This document shows positions 1 to 6,598 of a DNA stretch of 25,757 bases, one piece after another; position 1 is the first letter of the stretch; each line of letters opens with the position of its first letter. The notes beneath the pieces are model-generated. The model worked only from the letters and a program-made list of their open reading frames with translations, did not search any database and was not told the DNA's origin. The translations under genes were made by a program, and so were the position numbers. The stretch comes from CAZQDP01 sp964592375. GTDB taxonomy: Bacteria > Bacillota > Clostridia > RUG12999. The stretch spans positions 1-25,757 of the forward strand of contig CAZQDP010000030.1 in the NCBI GenBank assembly GCA_964592375.1, read 5' to 3'.

Positions 1-51
1 CCGGCACGCAGTTTAGGAAACTACTGCTCTATCCTACTGAGCTACGGGCGC
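1..51 (-). tRNA. tRNA-Arg (anticodon CCU), 5' part only
   Basis: Reading the minus strand from 51, the sequence folds as the 5' half of a tRNA: acceptor arm GCGCCCG, T8 and A9, D stem GCTC/GAGC around loop AGTAGGATA, then anticodon stem GTAGT/ACTGC around loop TTCCTAA. Bases 34-36 are CCT, giving anticodon CCU, which reads the arginine codon AGG. The gene is cut off by the window start in the variable loop, so the T arm and the acceptor 3' strand are not visible. It has its own promoter just upstream. Confidence 0.88.
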
Positions 52-69
52 ATATTGACTGCACAAGAT

Positions 70-98
70 ATTTTAACTGCAAAATATGTTTTTGTCAA
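70..98 (-). promoter_or_regulatory. Sigma-A promoter of tRNA-Arg
   Basis: On the minus strand, TTGACA (98-93), a 17-base spacer, then TAAAAT (75-70). The -10 box ends 19 bases before the tRNA 5' end. A perfect -35 is typical of stable RNA genes. No other minus-strand gene follows before the tRNA. Confidence 0.75.
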
Positions 99-174
99 GT
101 AAAATCTTTATCCCAATCAAAATTATAAATTGCAACGCGTTTTTTATCATTGTCCTACAAAAACATGGGCAAGA

Positions 175-208
175 AATAAAAAACCGGTCTGAAAATATCC
201 AGACCGGC
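175..208 (-). terminator. Intrinsic terminator of hup
   Basis: CCGGTCTG (184-191) pairs perfectly with CAGACCGG (200-207) around an 8-base loop. On the minus strand the stem is followed by a T-rich run (about 183-175). It lies 22 bases after the hup stop codon and separates hup from the tRNA. Confidence 0.85.
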
Positions 209-229
209 TTTAAATACTATGTATGCTGT

Positions 230-502
230 TTATTTTACTGCATCTTTTACAGACTTACCAAACTTGAAAGCCGGAATTGTAGCAGCAGGAATGGTGATTT
301 CCGCACCTGTTAGTGGGTTTTTGCCTTTGCGAGCAGCTCTCTTTTTTGTTTCAAAGGTACCAAAGCCTGTAAGTTGAATCTTGTCGCCCTTAATCAGGGT
401 TTCGGTGATAGATTCAACGCAAGCATTTAAAGCCTTCTCGGCATCCTTCTTTGTCATGCCAGCCTTTTCGGATATTAAAGTTACCAGTTCAGATTTGTTC
501 AT
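230..502 (-). CDS. hup: HU family DNA-binding protein
   Basis: A 90-residue histone-like protein that binds and bends double-stranded DNA without sequence preference and helps compact the nucleoid. It starts MNKSELVTLISEKAG, the usual HU N-terminal helix, has the core GDKIQLTGFGTFE, and has the DNA-intercalating arm RKGKNPLTG with the conserved Pro, then the C-terminal helix KFGKSVKDAVK. Length matches the family (about 90). Two ATG codons stand in tandem; the second (502) is 8 bases from the strong GGAGG while the first is only 5, and homologues begin MNK, so 502 is preferred. It is monocistronic, with its own promoter and terminator. Confidence 0.97.
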   Translation of the reverse strand: MNKSELVTLISEKAGMTKKDAEKALNACVESITETLIKGDKIQLTGFGTFETKKRAARKGKNPLTGAEITIPAATIPAFKFGKSVKDAVK

Positions 503-557
503 CATTTGTTCCTCCTTTATATTTTACCATTTTTGGTATTCTATATTACATTTTCGT

Positions 558-586
558 ATTATAGCACAGTTTTTTTGATTATACAA
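558..586 (-). promoter_or_regulatory. Sigma-A promoter of hup
   Basis: Minus strand: TTGTAT (586-581), 17-base spacer, TATAAT (563-558), with TGC just before the -10 (extended -10). Transcription would begin near 551, giving a leader of about 50 bases before the hup start. Confidence 0.75.
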
Positions 587-628
587 GCAGTTTTAAAATT
601 TTTGTATAAATCATAGTGATTTTCAAGT

Positions 629-663
629 TTTTTTTGTACTAATATTACAAAAAAACGTTGTAA
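629..663. repeat. AT-rich inverted repeats in the hup-sdpI gap
   Basis: The gap between the hup and sdpI-like starts (503-817) holds both promoters and, between them, nested inverted repeats. A 10-base arm (629-638, ending TTGTA) pairs with 646-655 (starting TACAA) around CTAATAT, and TTACAA (645-650) is also inverted to TTGTAA (658-663). A weaker hairpin, AGTGATT (689-695) with AATCACT (715-721), lies further on and is followed by a short T run. These could be operator sites, but much of the symmetry comes from A and T runs. Confidence 0.4.
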
Positions 664-750
664 TTTTACTTGTTATTTGCTTTTAGAGAGTGATTCTTTG
701 GCTATTTTGATAGAAATCACTTTTTATGGAGAAGATAAACTGAAATTAAT

Positions 751-779
751 TTGACTTTTTACAGTATTTATTATAAAAT
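751..779 (+). promoter_or_regulatory. Sigma-A promoter of the SdpI-like gene
   Basis: TTGACT (751-756), 17-base spacer, TAAAAT (774-779). It places the transcript start near 786, about 30 bases before the preferred ATG at 818. This also argues against the earlier ATG at 785, which would lie at or before the transcript start. Confidence 0.7.
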
Positions 780-817
780 ATGTAATGACAGATATAAAGA
801 AAAGGAAGGGCTTTGAA

Positions 818-1474
818 ATGAAAAAATCGTTCGTGCCTGATATCATCACTTGGAGCATCATTATGGCTATCTTTTCCGCTTCAGCACTATTATATTCCAT
901 GTTGCCGGAGCAAATTCCTATGCAATGGGGATTGGGCGGGGAAGTATCTAAATACGGTGGGAAATCCTCTATTTATATTTTGCCAATTGCCGCCGCTTTA
1001 CTCAATCTTCTATTGAAATACCTCCCCGGCATAGATCCTTCCAAACAGAATTATAAAGACTTTGAAAAAGAATATCATTTTTTCCGTGTTGTCATGGTCG
1101 TATTTATGGCTGTTTTGCAAACATTCATTTTATATCGTTCTATTTATAAAGAAAGTACATTAAGGGTCGATATTTTTGTCTTGCTGATGGTCAGTGTGTT
1201 GTTTTTTGTTATCGGCGTTATTATGCCCAAAATCAAACAAAATTACTTTATGGGTATTCGCACACCATGGACACTATCCTCCGAAGCAGTTTGGACGAAA
1301 ACGCACCAAGCCGCAGGCATTCTTTGGAAGATTGGCGGCGTATTGATGGGATTGTGCCTTCTGCTCCCCGCCATGCTGAGATTGTACACATTTTTGGCGA
1401 TAGTTCTTGCTGTTGTGCTTATCTCTGTTATTTATTCATATGTTATCTTTAAAAAAATGCAGAAAAAGCAATAG
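818..1474 (+). CDS. DUF1648/SdpI-family membrane protein
   Basis: A 218-residue integral membrane protein. The N-terminal part has the DUF1648 pattern: one membrane segment, then LPEQIPMQWGLGGEVSKYG, matching the family's P-x-H/Q-W-x-x-x-G-x-x motif. The C-terminal half resembles SdpI, with IMPKIKQNYFMGIRTPWTL and the WTKTHQAAG signature followed by two membrane segments. In Bacillus subtilis SdpI gives immunity to the SdpC toxin and signals to the repressor SdpR. Here there is no SdpC-like toxin and no ArsR-type SdpR neighbour, so an immunity role is unproven. Start 818 is chosen because GGAAGGG lies 7 bases upstream and homologues start at this point; an in-frame ATG at 785 has no ribosome site. 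Confidence 0.85.
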   Translation: MKKSFVPDIITWSIIMAIFSASALLYSMLPEQIPMQWGLGGEVSKYGGKSSIYILPIAAALLNLLLKYLPGIDPSKQNYKDFEKEYHFFRVVMVVFMAVLQTFILYRSIYKESTLRVDIFVLLMVSVLFFVIGVIMPKIKQNYFMGIRTPWTLSSEAVWTKTHQAAGILWKIGGVLMGLCLLLPAMLRLYTFLAIVLAVVLISVIYSYVIFKKMQKKQ

Positions 1475-1494
1475 CGCACTTTATCTTTTCGTAC

Positions 1495-1533
1495 AATAAT
1501 AAAAATACTCCGATCCCATAAGGGTCGGAGTAT
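1495..1533 (-). terminator. Intrinsic terminator of acpP
   Basis: ATACTCCGA (1505-1513) pairs with TCGGAGTAT (1525-1533), extended inward by CCC/GGG across one bulged base, with a four-base loop. The T-rich tract ATTTTTATTATT follows on the minus strand, so it best serves acpP. It may also slow transcripts arriving from the SdpI-like gene, though the plus-strand T tract is poor. Confidence 0.85.
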
Positions 1534-1549
1534 CCTCTTTGCGAAAGGA

Positions 1550-1777
1550 TTATTCAGCTTTTTCCTTTAAGTATTCCACGATATCGCCAACTGTTTTAAT
1601 GTTCTCTAAATCTTCATCGGGAATTTCAACTTCGAATTCATCTTCAAGCGCCATGGCAAGGTCTACAACAGCCAAAGAGTCTGCGCCAAGATCATCCTTA
1701 ATGTTGGCTTCCATGGTCACCTCGTCTTCTTCAACCATCAGTTCCCTTGCGATAATTTCCTTCACTTTCTCAAACAT
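1550..1777 (-). CDS. acpP: Acyl carrier protein
   Basis: A 75-residue acidic four-helix protein that carries growing acyl chains as thioesters in type II fatty acid synthesis in the cytoplasm. The phosphopantetheine attachment motif is GADSLAVVDL with Ser34. Composition is strongly acidic (EVEIPDEDLENIKTVGD), as in all AcpPs. The start at 1777 is set by GGAGG 8 bases upstream and by the family N-terminus MFEKVKEII; the reading frame stays open upstream. Unusually, acpP stands alone here and is not next to fab, plsX or rnc genes, with its own promoter and terminator. Confidence 0.97.
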   Translation of the reverse strand: MFEKVKEIIARELMVEEDEVTMEANIKDDLGADSLAVVDLAMALEDEFEVEIPDEDLENIKTVGDIVEYLKEKAE

Positions 1778-1842
1778 GTCTATTACCTCCATCTTAATAT
1801 TTACTGTAATAAATGGCATATGCTGCCTATACATTTGCCTAT

Positions 1843-1871
1843 ATTATAATATCAACTCTATATCCTGTCAA
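1843..1871 (-). promoter_or_regulatory. Sigma-A promoter of acpP
   Basis: Minus strand: TTGACA (1871-1866), 17-base spacer, TATAAT (1848-1843). Both boxes match consensus perfectly, fitting high expression. The transcript would begin near 1836, about 60 bases before the ATG. It is divergent from the rplS promoter. Confidence 0.85.
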
Positions 1872-1991
1872 CACATTTTTTTAAAATGTTATAAAAATAA
1901 TATTTCTGCTATAAATTCAGGGTAAATTCAATCGTTATATATGGTAAAATTGCCTTACCCGTAGACTTCGCATCCTTTTTCAAAAAAAGTA

Positions 1992-2020
1992 TTGCATTTA
2001 CATTCCATTTATGGTATAAT
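1992..2020 (+). promoter_or_regulatory. Sigma-A promoter of the rplS operon
   Basis: TTGCAT (1992-1997), 17-base spacer, TATAAT (2015-2020), with TGG before the -10 (extended -10). Transcription would begin near 2027, leaving a leader of about 70 bases before rplS. Confidence 0.8.
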
Positions 2021-2026
2021 GCTTCA

Positions 2027-2095
2027 GAACGTATAACGGATGGTCCTCTGTAGCATTCCTGCATGAACATCTATGAAGGAAAGGAGGCACTTTGC
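2027..2095 (+). ncRNA. Possible ribosomal protein L19 leader
   Basis: The leader between the presumed transcript start and the rplS ATG is where the L19_leader autoregulatory RNA known from Firmicutes sits. The stretch GGATGGTCCTCTG followed by short complementary segments (GATG near 2040 with CATC near 2070) could form a small structured element ending at the GGAGG. I see position and partial pairing only, and no covariation could be tested. Confidence 0.3.
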
Positions 2096-2443
2096 ATGTT
2101 GGATATCGTAAGAGCAATTGGCAATGAACAAATGAAATCTGAATTATCCGTTTATAATATTGGTGATACCGTAAAGGTTCATTTAAAGATTAAAGAAGGT
2201 AATAGAGAAAGAATTCAGGTTTTCGAAGGAACCGTCATTCGCAAAAAGAATTCAGGGATTTCCGAAACCTTTACCGTAAGGCGCGTATCATACGGTGTAG
2301 GCGTAGAAAAAACATTCCCCATTCATTCTCCTAATGTTGCGAAGGTTGAGCTTGTAAGAAAAGGAAAAGTCAGAAGAGCAAGACTGTACTATTTACGCGA
2401 CAGGGTTGGCAAATCAGCCAAGGTAAAAGAAAAATTAGGCTAA
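2096..2443 (+). CDS. rplS: 50S ribosomal protein L19
   Basis: A 115-residue protein of the large ribosomal subunit, located at the 30S-50S interface. Recognised by the family pattern GDTVKVHLKIKEGNRERIQ, FEGTVIRKKNSG, ETFTVRR, GVGVEKTFPIHSP and RARLYYLRDRVGKSAKV. Start at 2096 (MLDIVRAI) fits homologues and has GGAGG spaced well upstream; the in-frame ATG at 2063 lies in the leader and is rejected. It is the first gene of rplS-lepB-rbgA-rnhB, a common Firmicute order that groups ribosome assembly with protein export. Confidence 0.97.
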   Translation: MLDIVRAIGNEQMKSELSVYNIGDTVKVHLKIKEGNRERIQVFEGTVIRKKNSGISETFTVRRVSYGVGVEKTFPIHSPNVAKVELVRKGKVRRARLYYLRDRVGKSAKVKEKLG

Positions 2444-2454
2444 TAGGAGCTAAT

Positions 2455-2483
2455 GGGGGCAAATGCTTGATGCATCTGCCCCC
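2455..2483 (+). terminator. Hairpin after rplS (attenuating terminator)
   Basis: GGGGGCA (2455-2461) pairs with TGCCCCC (2477-2483), with an inner ATGC/GCAT stem. It sits 11 bases after the rplS stop and before lepB. The following sequence is only weakly T-rich, so partial termination or an RNA-stability role is more likely than a full stop, allowing much higher rplS than lepB levels. Confidence 0.6.
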
Positions 2484-2527
2484 TCATATTCCCTTTGTGC
2501 ATCGTTTATGAAAGGACTTTGATCATA

Positions 2528-3157
2528 ATGGACGATTTTAAAAGCGGTCACACCAATGACAATAATGAAAATTCCAAAGAGAATTTGGAGTTTACCGTAC
2601 AAGAAAACCAAAAAAAGAAAAAGAATGATAAAATGAATGTTTCATATGAACTTTTTGATTGGCTTCAGGCTATTGTTGTAGCTGTTGTCATCACCATGGC
2701 ACTGCGCACCTTTGTTTTTACACTTGTGAATGTCAGTGGTCAGTCCATGGAACCCACCTTACATGATCACGATCGCATGGTGGTTGTGAGGCTCAATTAT
2801 GTTCCTGCTGTGGGTGATATAATTATATTTAAGCCCGAAATGCATCAAGATCAGCATTATGTAAAAAGAGTAATTGCCACAAGTGGTCAGACTGTCGATA
2901 TTGATGTAAAACGCGGTGTTGTGATTGTAGACGGCAAAGAGTTAAGTGAAGACTACACCAAGGATATTACAAGAACCATTGGCAATGTTGCTTTTCCGGT
3001 TACTGTACCGCCAGAGCATGTGTTTGCCATGGGAGATAACAGAAATAACAGTCGAGACAGCCGTTTCAGTGATGTGGGTATGATATCACTTGATTCGATT
3101 GTAGGAAAAGCAGTGTACCGTTTCTGGCCCGTTGAAGACCTTGGCGCAGTACACTAA
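2528..3157 (+). CDS. lepB: Signal peptidase I
   Basis: A 209-residue membrane-anchored serine protease that removes signal peptides from exported proteins on the outer face of the membrane. After a charged N-terminus (about 1-40) there is one membrane segment (about 43-64). The catalytic serine is in SGQSMEPTL (Ser73) and the general-base lysine is in YVKRVIA (Lys113). The downstream family box GDNRNNSRDSR is present. The single anchor and size match Gram-positive SipS-type enzymes. The start MDDFKSG (2528) is preferred over an upstream in-frame ATG at 2495, which lies close after the hairpin; AAAGGA upstream is a modest, rather distant ribosome site, so the start is less certain than the gene. 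Confidence 0.95.
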   Translation: MDDFKSGHTNDNNENSKENLEFTVQENQKKKKNDKMNVSYELFDWLQAIVVAVVITMALRTFVFTLVNVSGQSMEPTLHDHDRMVVVRLNYVPAVGDIIIFKPEMHQDQHYVKRVIATSGQTVDIDVKRGVVIVDGKELSEDYTKDITRTIGNVAFPVTVPPEHVFAMGDNRNNSRDSRFSDVGMISLDSIVGKAVYRFWPVEDLGAVH

Positions 3158-3184
3158 CTTCCCACATGAGAAAGGAATAATATT

Positions 3185-4045
3185 ATGAATCTTCAATGGT
3201 TTCCGGGCCATATGGCAAAAGCCAGAAGAATGATCGAAGATAATTTAAAAATTATAGATGTGGCAGCCGAGCTTATTGACGCACGGCTGCCTTTATCGTC
3301 GCGAAATCCTGATTTTGATAGCCTGCTGAAAAACAAACCCCGCCTTTTGATTATGAACAAAGCGGATATGGCAGATAAGCGGGCCAACGCCGCATGGGTT
3401 TCTTATTTTGGACGCATTGGGATCAAGGCGCTTTGTGTCAGTGCATCTACGGGCGAAGGCATGAATCAAATATTCCCTTGCGCTCGCAAGCTTTTAGAGG
3501 AAAAAGTGGAGCGTGACTTGCAACGTGGAATTCATCGTACACTGAAAATTATGGTCGCTGGCATTCCAAACGTCGGAAAATCCTCACTAATTAATCGCCT
3601 TACAGGCAAAGCCAGTACACTCACTGGCGACCGCCCCGGCGTTACACGCGGTAAGCAGTGGCTTCGCCTACCCGGCGGAATAGAACTTTTAGACATGCCC
3701 GGCGTTCTTTGGCCCAAGTTTGATAGCACCGATGTGGCACTGAAATTAGCCTTTACCGGTGCGATTAAGGATGAGATTATGGACATCCAGGAGCTTTGTT
3801 GCCATTTACTTTCGTTCCTTACCACTGATTACAGCGCCAATCTTGAGCAAAGATATAAAATCGAATGTATTTCCGGTGAACCACCCGATGAGCTTTTGCA
3901 GCGCATATGTAAAAAAAGAGGCTTTTTAATGTCCGGTGGTCTGCCAGATACCCTCCGAGGTGCGAATATTATATTAGACGAATTTCGAGGTTGTAAATTA
4001 GGGAAAATCACACTGGAGATGCCGGATAAAGTATCGCTATCATAG
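3185..4045 (+). CDS. rbgA: Ribosome biogenesis GTPase RbgA (YlqF)
   Basis: A 286-residue circularly permuted GTPase needed for late assembly of the 50S subunit in Bacillus subtilis. Motif order is permuted: G4 NKAD (58-61) comes first, then G5-like SAST, G1 GIPNVGKS (126-133), the G2 region GDRPGVT, and G3 DMPG (170-173). The N-terminus MNLQWFPGHMAKA is the family signature. The C-terminal helical domain, which contacts ribosomal RNA, is present at full length. It lies 27 bases after lepB and 14 before rnhB, so it is in the same operon, and L19 expression sits upstream in the same transcript. Confidence 0.96.
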   Translation: MNLQWFPGHMAKARRMIEDNLKIIDVAAELIDARLPLSSRNPDFDSLLKNKPRLLIMNKADMADKRANAAWVSYFGRIGIKALCVSASTGEGMNQIFPCARKLLEEKVERDLQRGIHRTLKIMVAGIPNVGKSSLINRLTGKASTLTGDRPGVTRGKQWLRLPGGIELLDMPGVLWPKFDSTDVALKLAFTGAIKDEIMDIQELCCHLLSFLTTDYSANLEQRYKIECISGEPPDELLQRICKKRGFLMSGGLPDTLRGANIILDEFRGCKLGKITLEMPDKVSLS

Positions 4046-4059
4046 AAAGGAGCCTACGT

Positions 4060-4785
4060 GTGGCGTCATATGCAAAAAGAAACAAGCAACTTGCGGAAAT
4101 GGATATAGAAGCGCTCCGAAGCGCTCTTCCGGCTTTGGCTGTGCAAAGCACAAAAGGTCTTTCTGCCTTTTTGCGCCGCATATCGGAATATGATCGGGTG
4201 GAGGATATGCGAAAATTCGATGAAATGTTTCCGGCGGTTGCCGGCGTGGATGAAGCAGGGCGAGGACCATTGGCCGGTCCTGTTTATGCCGCCGCAGTTA
4301 TTCTGCCACAGGGACTTGTGATAGAGGGCATGAATGATTCCAAAAAATTATCCAAGCAAAAAAGAGATGCCTTGTTTGAAATCATTATAAAGGAAGCGAT
4401 TGCATATGGAATTGCTTCTGAAGATAATGATGTTATCGATAATATTAATATTCGAAATGCCACCTTTCGCGCAATGAACAAAGCCATATCGCTTCTTTCC
4501 CCAGTGCCACAGCATGTACTCATTGACGGAAACGATGTGGAAGGCCTCCTATTGCCTCATCACTGCGTAGTCAAGGGAGATATGAAAAGCCAGAGCATTG
4601 CAGCCGCTTCCATACTCGCCAAGGTGAGCAGGGATAGATATATCGAAGAGATGGCTACCTTGTATCCCATGTATGCGTTGGAGGAACATAAAGGCTATGG
4701 CACCAAGCGGCATATTGACATGATTCAAAAATACGGCCCCTGCCCTATCCATAGAATGAGCTTTTTAAAGAATATACTTTCATAA
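4060..4785 (+). CDS. rnhB: Ribonuclease HII
   Basis: A 241-residue endonuclease that cuts RNA in RNA-DNA hybrids and removes single ribonucleotides misincorporated into DNA. The catalytic acidic residues are visible in VDEAGRG (Asp64, Glu65), the LIDGND segment (Asp156) and VKGDMKS (Asp174); DSKKL and the ASILAKVSRD and YGTKRH blocks also match. A roughly 60-residue N-terminal extension precedes the catalytic domain, as in other Firmicute RNase HII proteins. The start is GTG at 4060 with AAGGAG 7 bases upstream. It is the last gene of the rplS operon. Confidence 0.96.
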   Translation: MASYAKRNKQLAEMDIEALRSALPALAVQSTKGLSAFLRRISEYDRVEDMRKFDEMFPAVAGVDEAGRGPLAGPVYAAAVILPQGLVIEGMNDSKKLSKQKRDALFEIIIKEAIAYGIASEDNDVIDNINIRNATFRAMNKAISLLSPVPQHVLIDGNDVEGLLLPHHCVVKGDMKSQSIAAASILAKVSRDRYIEEMATLYPMYALEEHKGYGTKRHIDMIQKYGPCPIHRMSFLKNILS

Positions 4786-4816
4786 AAAAATGTGAGCTTC
4801 ATCGCCCACATTTTTT
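4785..4816. terminator. Bidirectional terminator between rnhB and the flavoprotein gene
   Basis: AAAAAATGTG (4785-4794) pairs with CACATTTTTT (4807-4816), with a further GC/GC inner pair. It has T runs on both strands, sits directly after the rnhB stop and just after the stop of the convergent flavoprotein gene, so it can end both transcripts. Confidence 0.8.
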
Positions 4817-4820
4817 ATAT

Positions 4821-5396
4821 TCATTTATTTGTGCACTTCATTAGCTTTGCCATGCTTTTGGCAAGTGTTTCAAAAGTGGCAACGCCTTCCGCATCATCCA
4901 GTACATTTCCTGCCTGACCGGCAAATCCTACATTCCAATAATTTGAGGAAGCAATGGGCATTTGCGCGATACCGAAAAAGAAATTGAGTGCCGCATATAC
5001 AAAATTGGAGCCTGCACGACGAGCAACCACAACGGGTGCACCGATTTTATCCTTTAAAAGTCCTCCATTGGCTCTGGATACATAACCACAGCGGTCAATA
5101 AATGCTTTTGTTTCTGTTGTAACATTGCTAAAATACGTGGGGGATCCGATAATCAGTCCATCAGCAGCATATACCTTTTCTAAAACATCATTCATATCAT
5201 CCGTAGTCACAGAGCATTTTTGGTTTTTCATTTTGGCACAGCCGCCGCATGCGCTACATCCATGCAGCAGTCGGCCTCCCAGCTGCACAATTTCCGTATC
5301 AATACCCTCTTCTCTTAGGATTTTGGCTATCAATTCGAGACTTTTTTTTGTATTCCCCTCACTGCGAGGGCTTCCGTTGATTGCAATCACTTTCAA
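4821..5396 (-). CDS. Iron-sulfur flavoprotein / NADPH-dependent FMN reductase family
   Basis: A 191-residue flavodoxin-fold protein. The N-terminal strand and phosphate loop KVIAINGSPRSEGNT bind FMN, and GSPTYFSNVTTETKAFIDR is the second FMN loop. Between them is a compact cysteine motif, CSACGGC then seven residues then C (CX2CX2CX7C), which in archaeal and bacterial Isf proteins holds a [4Fe-4S] cluster. Isf-type proteins are electron carriers in anaerobes; the partner here is unknown. Start TTG at 5396 is chosen because GAGGGGG lies 8 bases upstream; the in-frame ATG at 5423 overlaps the preceding gene and has no ribosome site. It follows the M20 hydrolase by 16 bases, so it is the third gene of the coaX operon. 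Confidence 0.88.
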   Translation of the reverse strand: MKVIAINGSPRSEGNTKKSLELIAKILREEGIDTEIVQLGGRLLHGCSACGGCAKMKNQKCSVTTDDMNDVLEKVYAADGLIIGSPTYFSNVTTETKAFIDRCGYVSRANGGLLKDKIGAPVVVARRAGSNFVYAALNFFFGIAQMPIASSNYWNVGFAGQAGNVLDDAEGVATFETLAKSMAKLMKCTNK

Positions 5397-5404
5397 GTAA
5401 TATT

Positions 5405-5412
5405 CCCCCTCT
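5405..5412 (-). promoter_or_regulatory. Ribosome binding site that sets a TTG start
   Basis: AGAGGGGG on the minus strand lies 8 bases before TTG at 5396 and between the stop of the M20 gene and the flavoprotein. It supports TTG rather than the ATG at 5423. Confidence 0.6.
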
Positions 5413-6594
5413 TTACACTTCATTTAAAAAATCGGCGCACGCTTGCGCCATGACCACTGCAATACTGCGCAATGCCTCCTCATCAATATCAAATTTGGCA
5501 TTGTGTATGGGATAGATGATGCCTTTTTTTTCATTTGCCACACCCATTTTAAAATAGCAGGATGGAACCATTTGCGCAAAATATGCAAAATCCTCACCGC
5601 CCATGGAGGTTTCGCCCCGGCTAATCACTTTATCCTCCCCCAAGTGCTTGGCAGCTGCCTTCCTCACAAGGCTACACATCTCGTTATCATTGATGGTCGG
5701 TGGATACATCCATTTATAATCAAAATCATAGGTGCATCCCATCGCCTCTGTTACGCCTTTTAATATCTTTTCAATTCTAAGTGGAAGTTGCCTCCTGGTT
5801 TCTTCGTCTATGCTTCTAGCGGTTCCTTTGAGATAAACCGTATCGGGAATCACATTGTAGGTGTTTCCGCCAATAATGCTCCCAATGGTAATAACACCGG
5901 GCAGCGTAGGCGGCAAAAAACGACTGACCGCTGTTTGCAACGCCGTAACTACGTAGGCGGCACAAACAATGGGATCAATGCACTCATGGGGCCAGCCTCC
6001 ATGCCCACCCCTACCATGAATGGCAATATCAAAATCATCCGGTGAAGCCATTACCGGGCCATCTAAAACTTGGACAACCCCTACAGGGTATTCATTTGTC
6101 ACATGAGCAGCGATGCAGGCCTCCACTGTGGGAGATTGCATTACGCCATCTTCTATCATGGGAACCGCCCCACCAACGCCTTCTTCTGCAGGTTGAAAAA
6201 AAAGCTTCACTGTTCCGCATAACTCATTTTTAATCGAATTTAAAATAAATGCCGCGCCAATTAAGGAGGCCATATGAGCATCATGCCCACAGGCATGCAT
6301 TACCCCTTCATTTTGCGAACAAAATGCAAGGCCCGTCTGTTCGGTAATGGGGAGTGCATCCATATCCGCCCGAATGGCAATGGTTTTTCCGCCCCTTCCC
6401 CCTTCTATCACGGCGCAAATGCCGGTACGTGCAACATTCTTATAAGGTATCCCCCACAGATCCAAGTGAGCCTTAATAATCTGCCCGCTTTGCACCTCGC
6501 AAAATGCCATCTCCGGGTTCTTATGCAGCTCTCTTCTGATATTGATAATTTGAGGATATATTTCATCTGCCAGTATTTTAATTCTATCCCTCAA
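5413..6594 (-). CDS. M20 family amidohydrolase (peptidase M20D type)
   Basis: A 393-residue metal-dependent hydrolase of the group that includes hippurate hydrolase, IAA-amino acid hydrolase and N-acetyl-diaminopimelate deacetylase. Metal-binding segments are visible: HACGHDAHMASL, then QPAEEGVGGAVPMIEDG, then the dimerisation-domain GRGGHGGWPHECIDP, and near the C-terminus TSMGGEDFAYFAQ. N-acyl amino acids or peptides are the likely substrates; the exact one cannot be read from sequence. The start is TTG at 6594 with AAGGGGAGG 7 bases upstream, and homologues align from this point. It begins 4 bases after coaX stops, implying translational coupling, but a metabolic link to coenzyme A synthesis is not obvious. 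Confidence 0.92.
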   Translation of the reverse strand: MRDRIKILADEIYPQIINIRRELHKNPEMAFCEVQSGQIIKAHLDLWGIPYKNVARTGICAVIEGGRGGKTIAIRADMDALPITEQTGLAFCSQNEGVMHACGHDAHMASLIGAAFILNSIKNELCGTVKLFFQPAEEGVGGAVPMIEDGVMQSPTVEACIAAHVTNEYPVGVVQVLDGPVMASPDDFDIAIHGRGGHGGWPHECIDPIVCAAYVVTALQTAVSRFLPPTLPGVITIGSIIGGNTYNVIPDTVYLKGTARSIDEETRRQLPLRIEKILKGVTEAMGCTYDFDYKWMYPPTINDNEMCSLVRKAAAKHLGEDKVISRGETSMGGEDFAYFAQMVPSCYFKMGVANEKKGIIYPIHNAKFDIDEEALRSIAVVMAQACADFLNEV

Positions 6595-6598
6595 CGCC

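Noticed and set aside
688..725. Possible terminator and small RNA before the SdpI-like gene
   Set aside because: AGTGATT/AATCACT has a 19-base loop and only a short T run, and I found no convincing plus-strand promoter before it. Left as a note in the repeat entry.
785..817. Longer N-terminus for the SdpI-like protein from ATG at 785
   Set aside because: No ribosome site precedes it, it lies at the expected transcript start, and the ATG at 818 has GGAAGGG at good distance.
818..1474. Toxin-immunity (sdp) cannibalism locus
   Set aside because: Only the SdpI-like protein is present; no SdpC-like toxin, SdpA/B or SdpR-like regulator is found in the flanking sequence.
3532..3825. Open frame on the minus strand inside rbgA (97 codons), and similar antisense frames in other genes
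   Set aside because: These mirror the codon structure of the real genes on the other strand and have no ribosome sites or family patterns.
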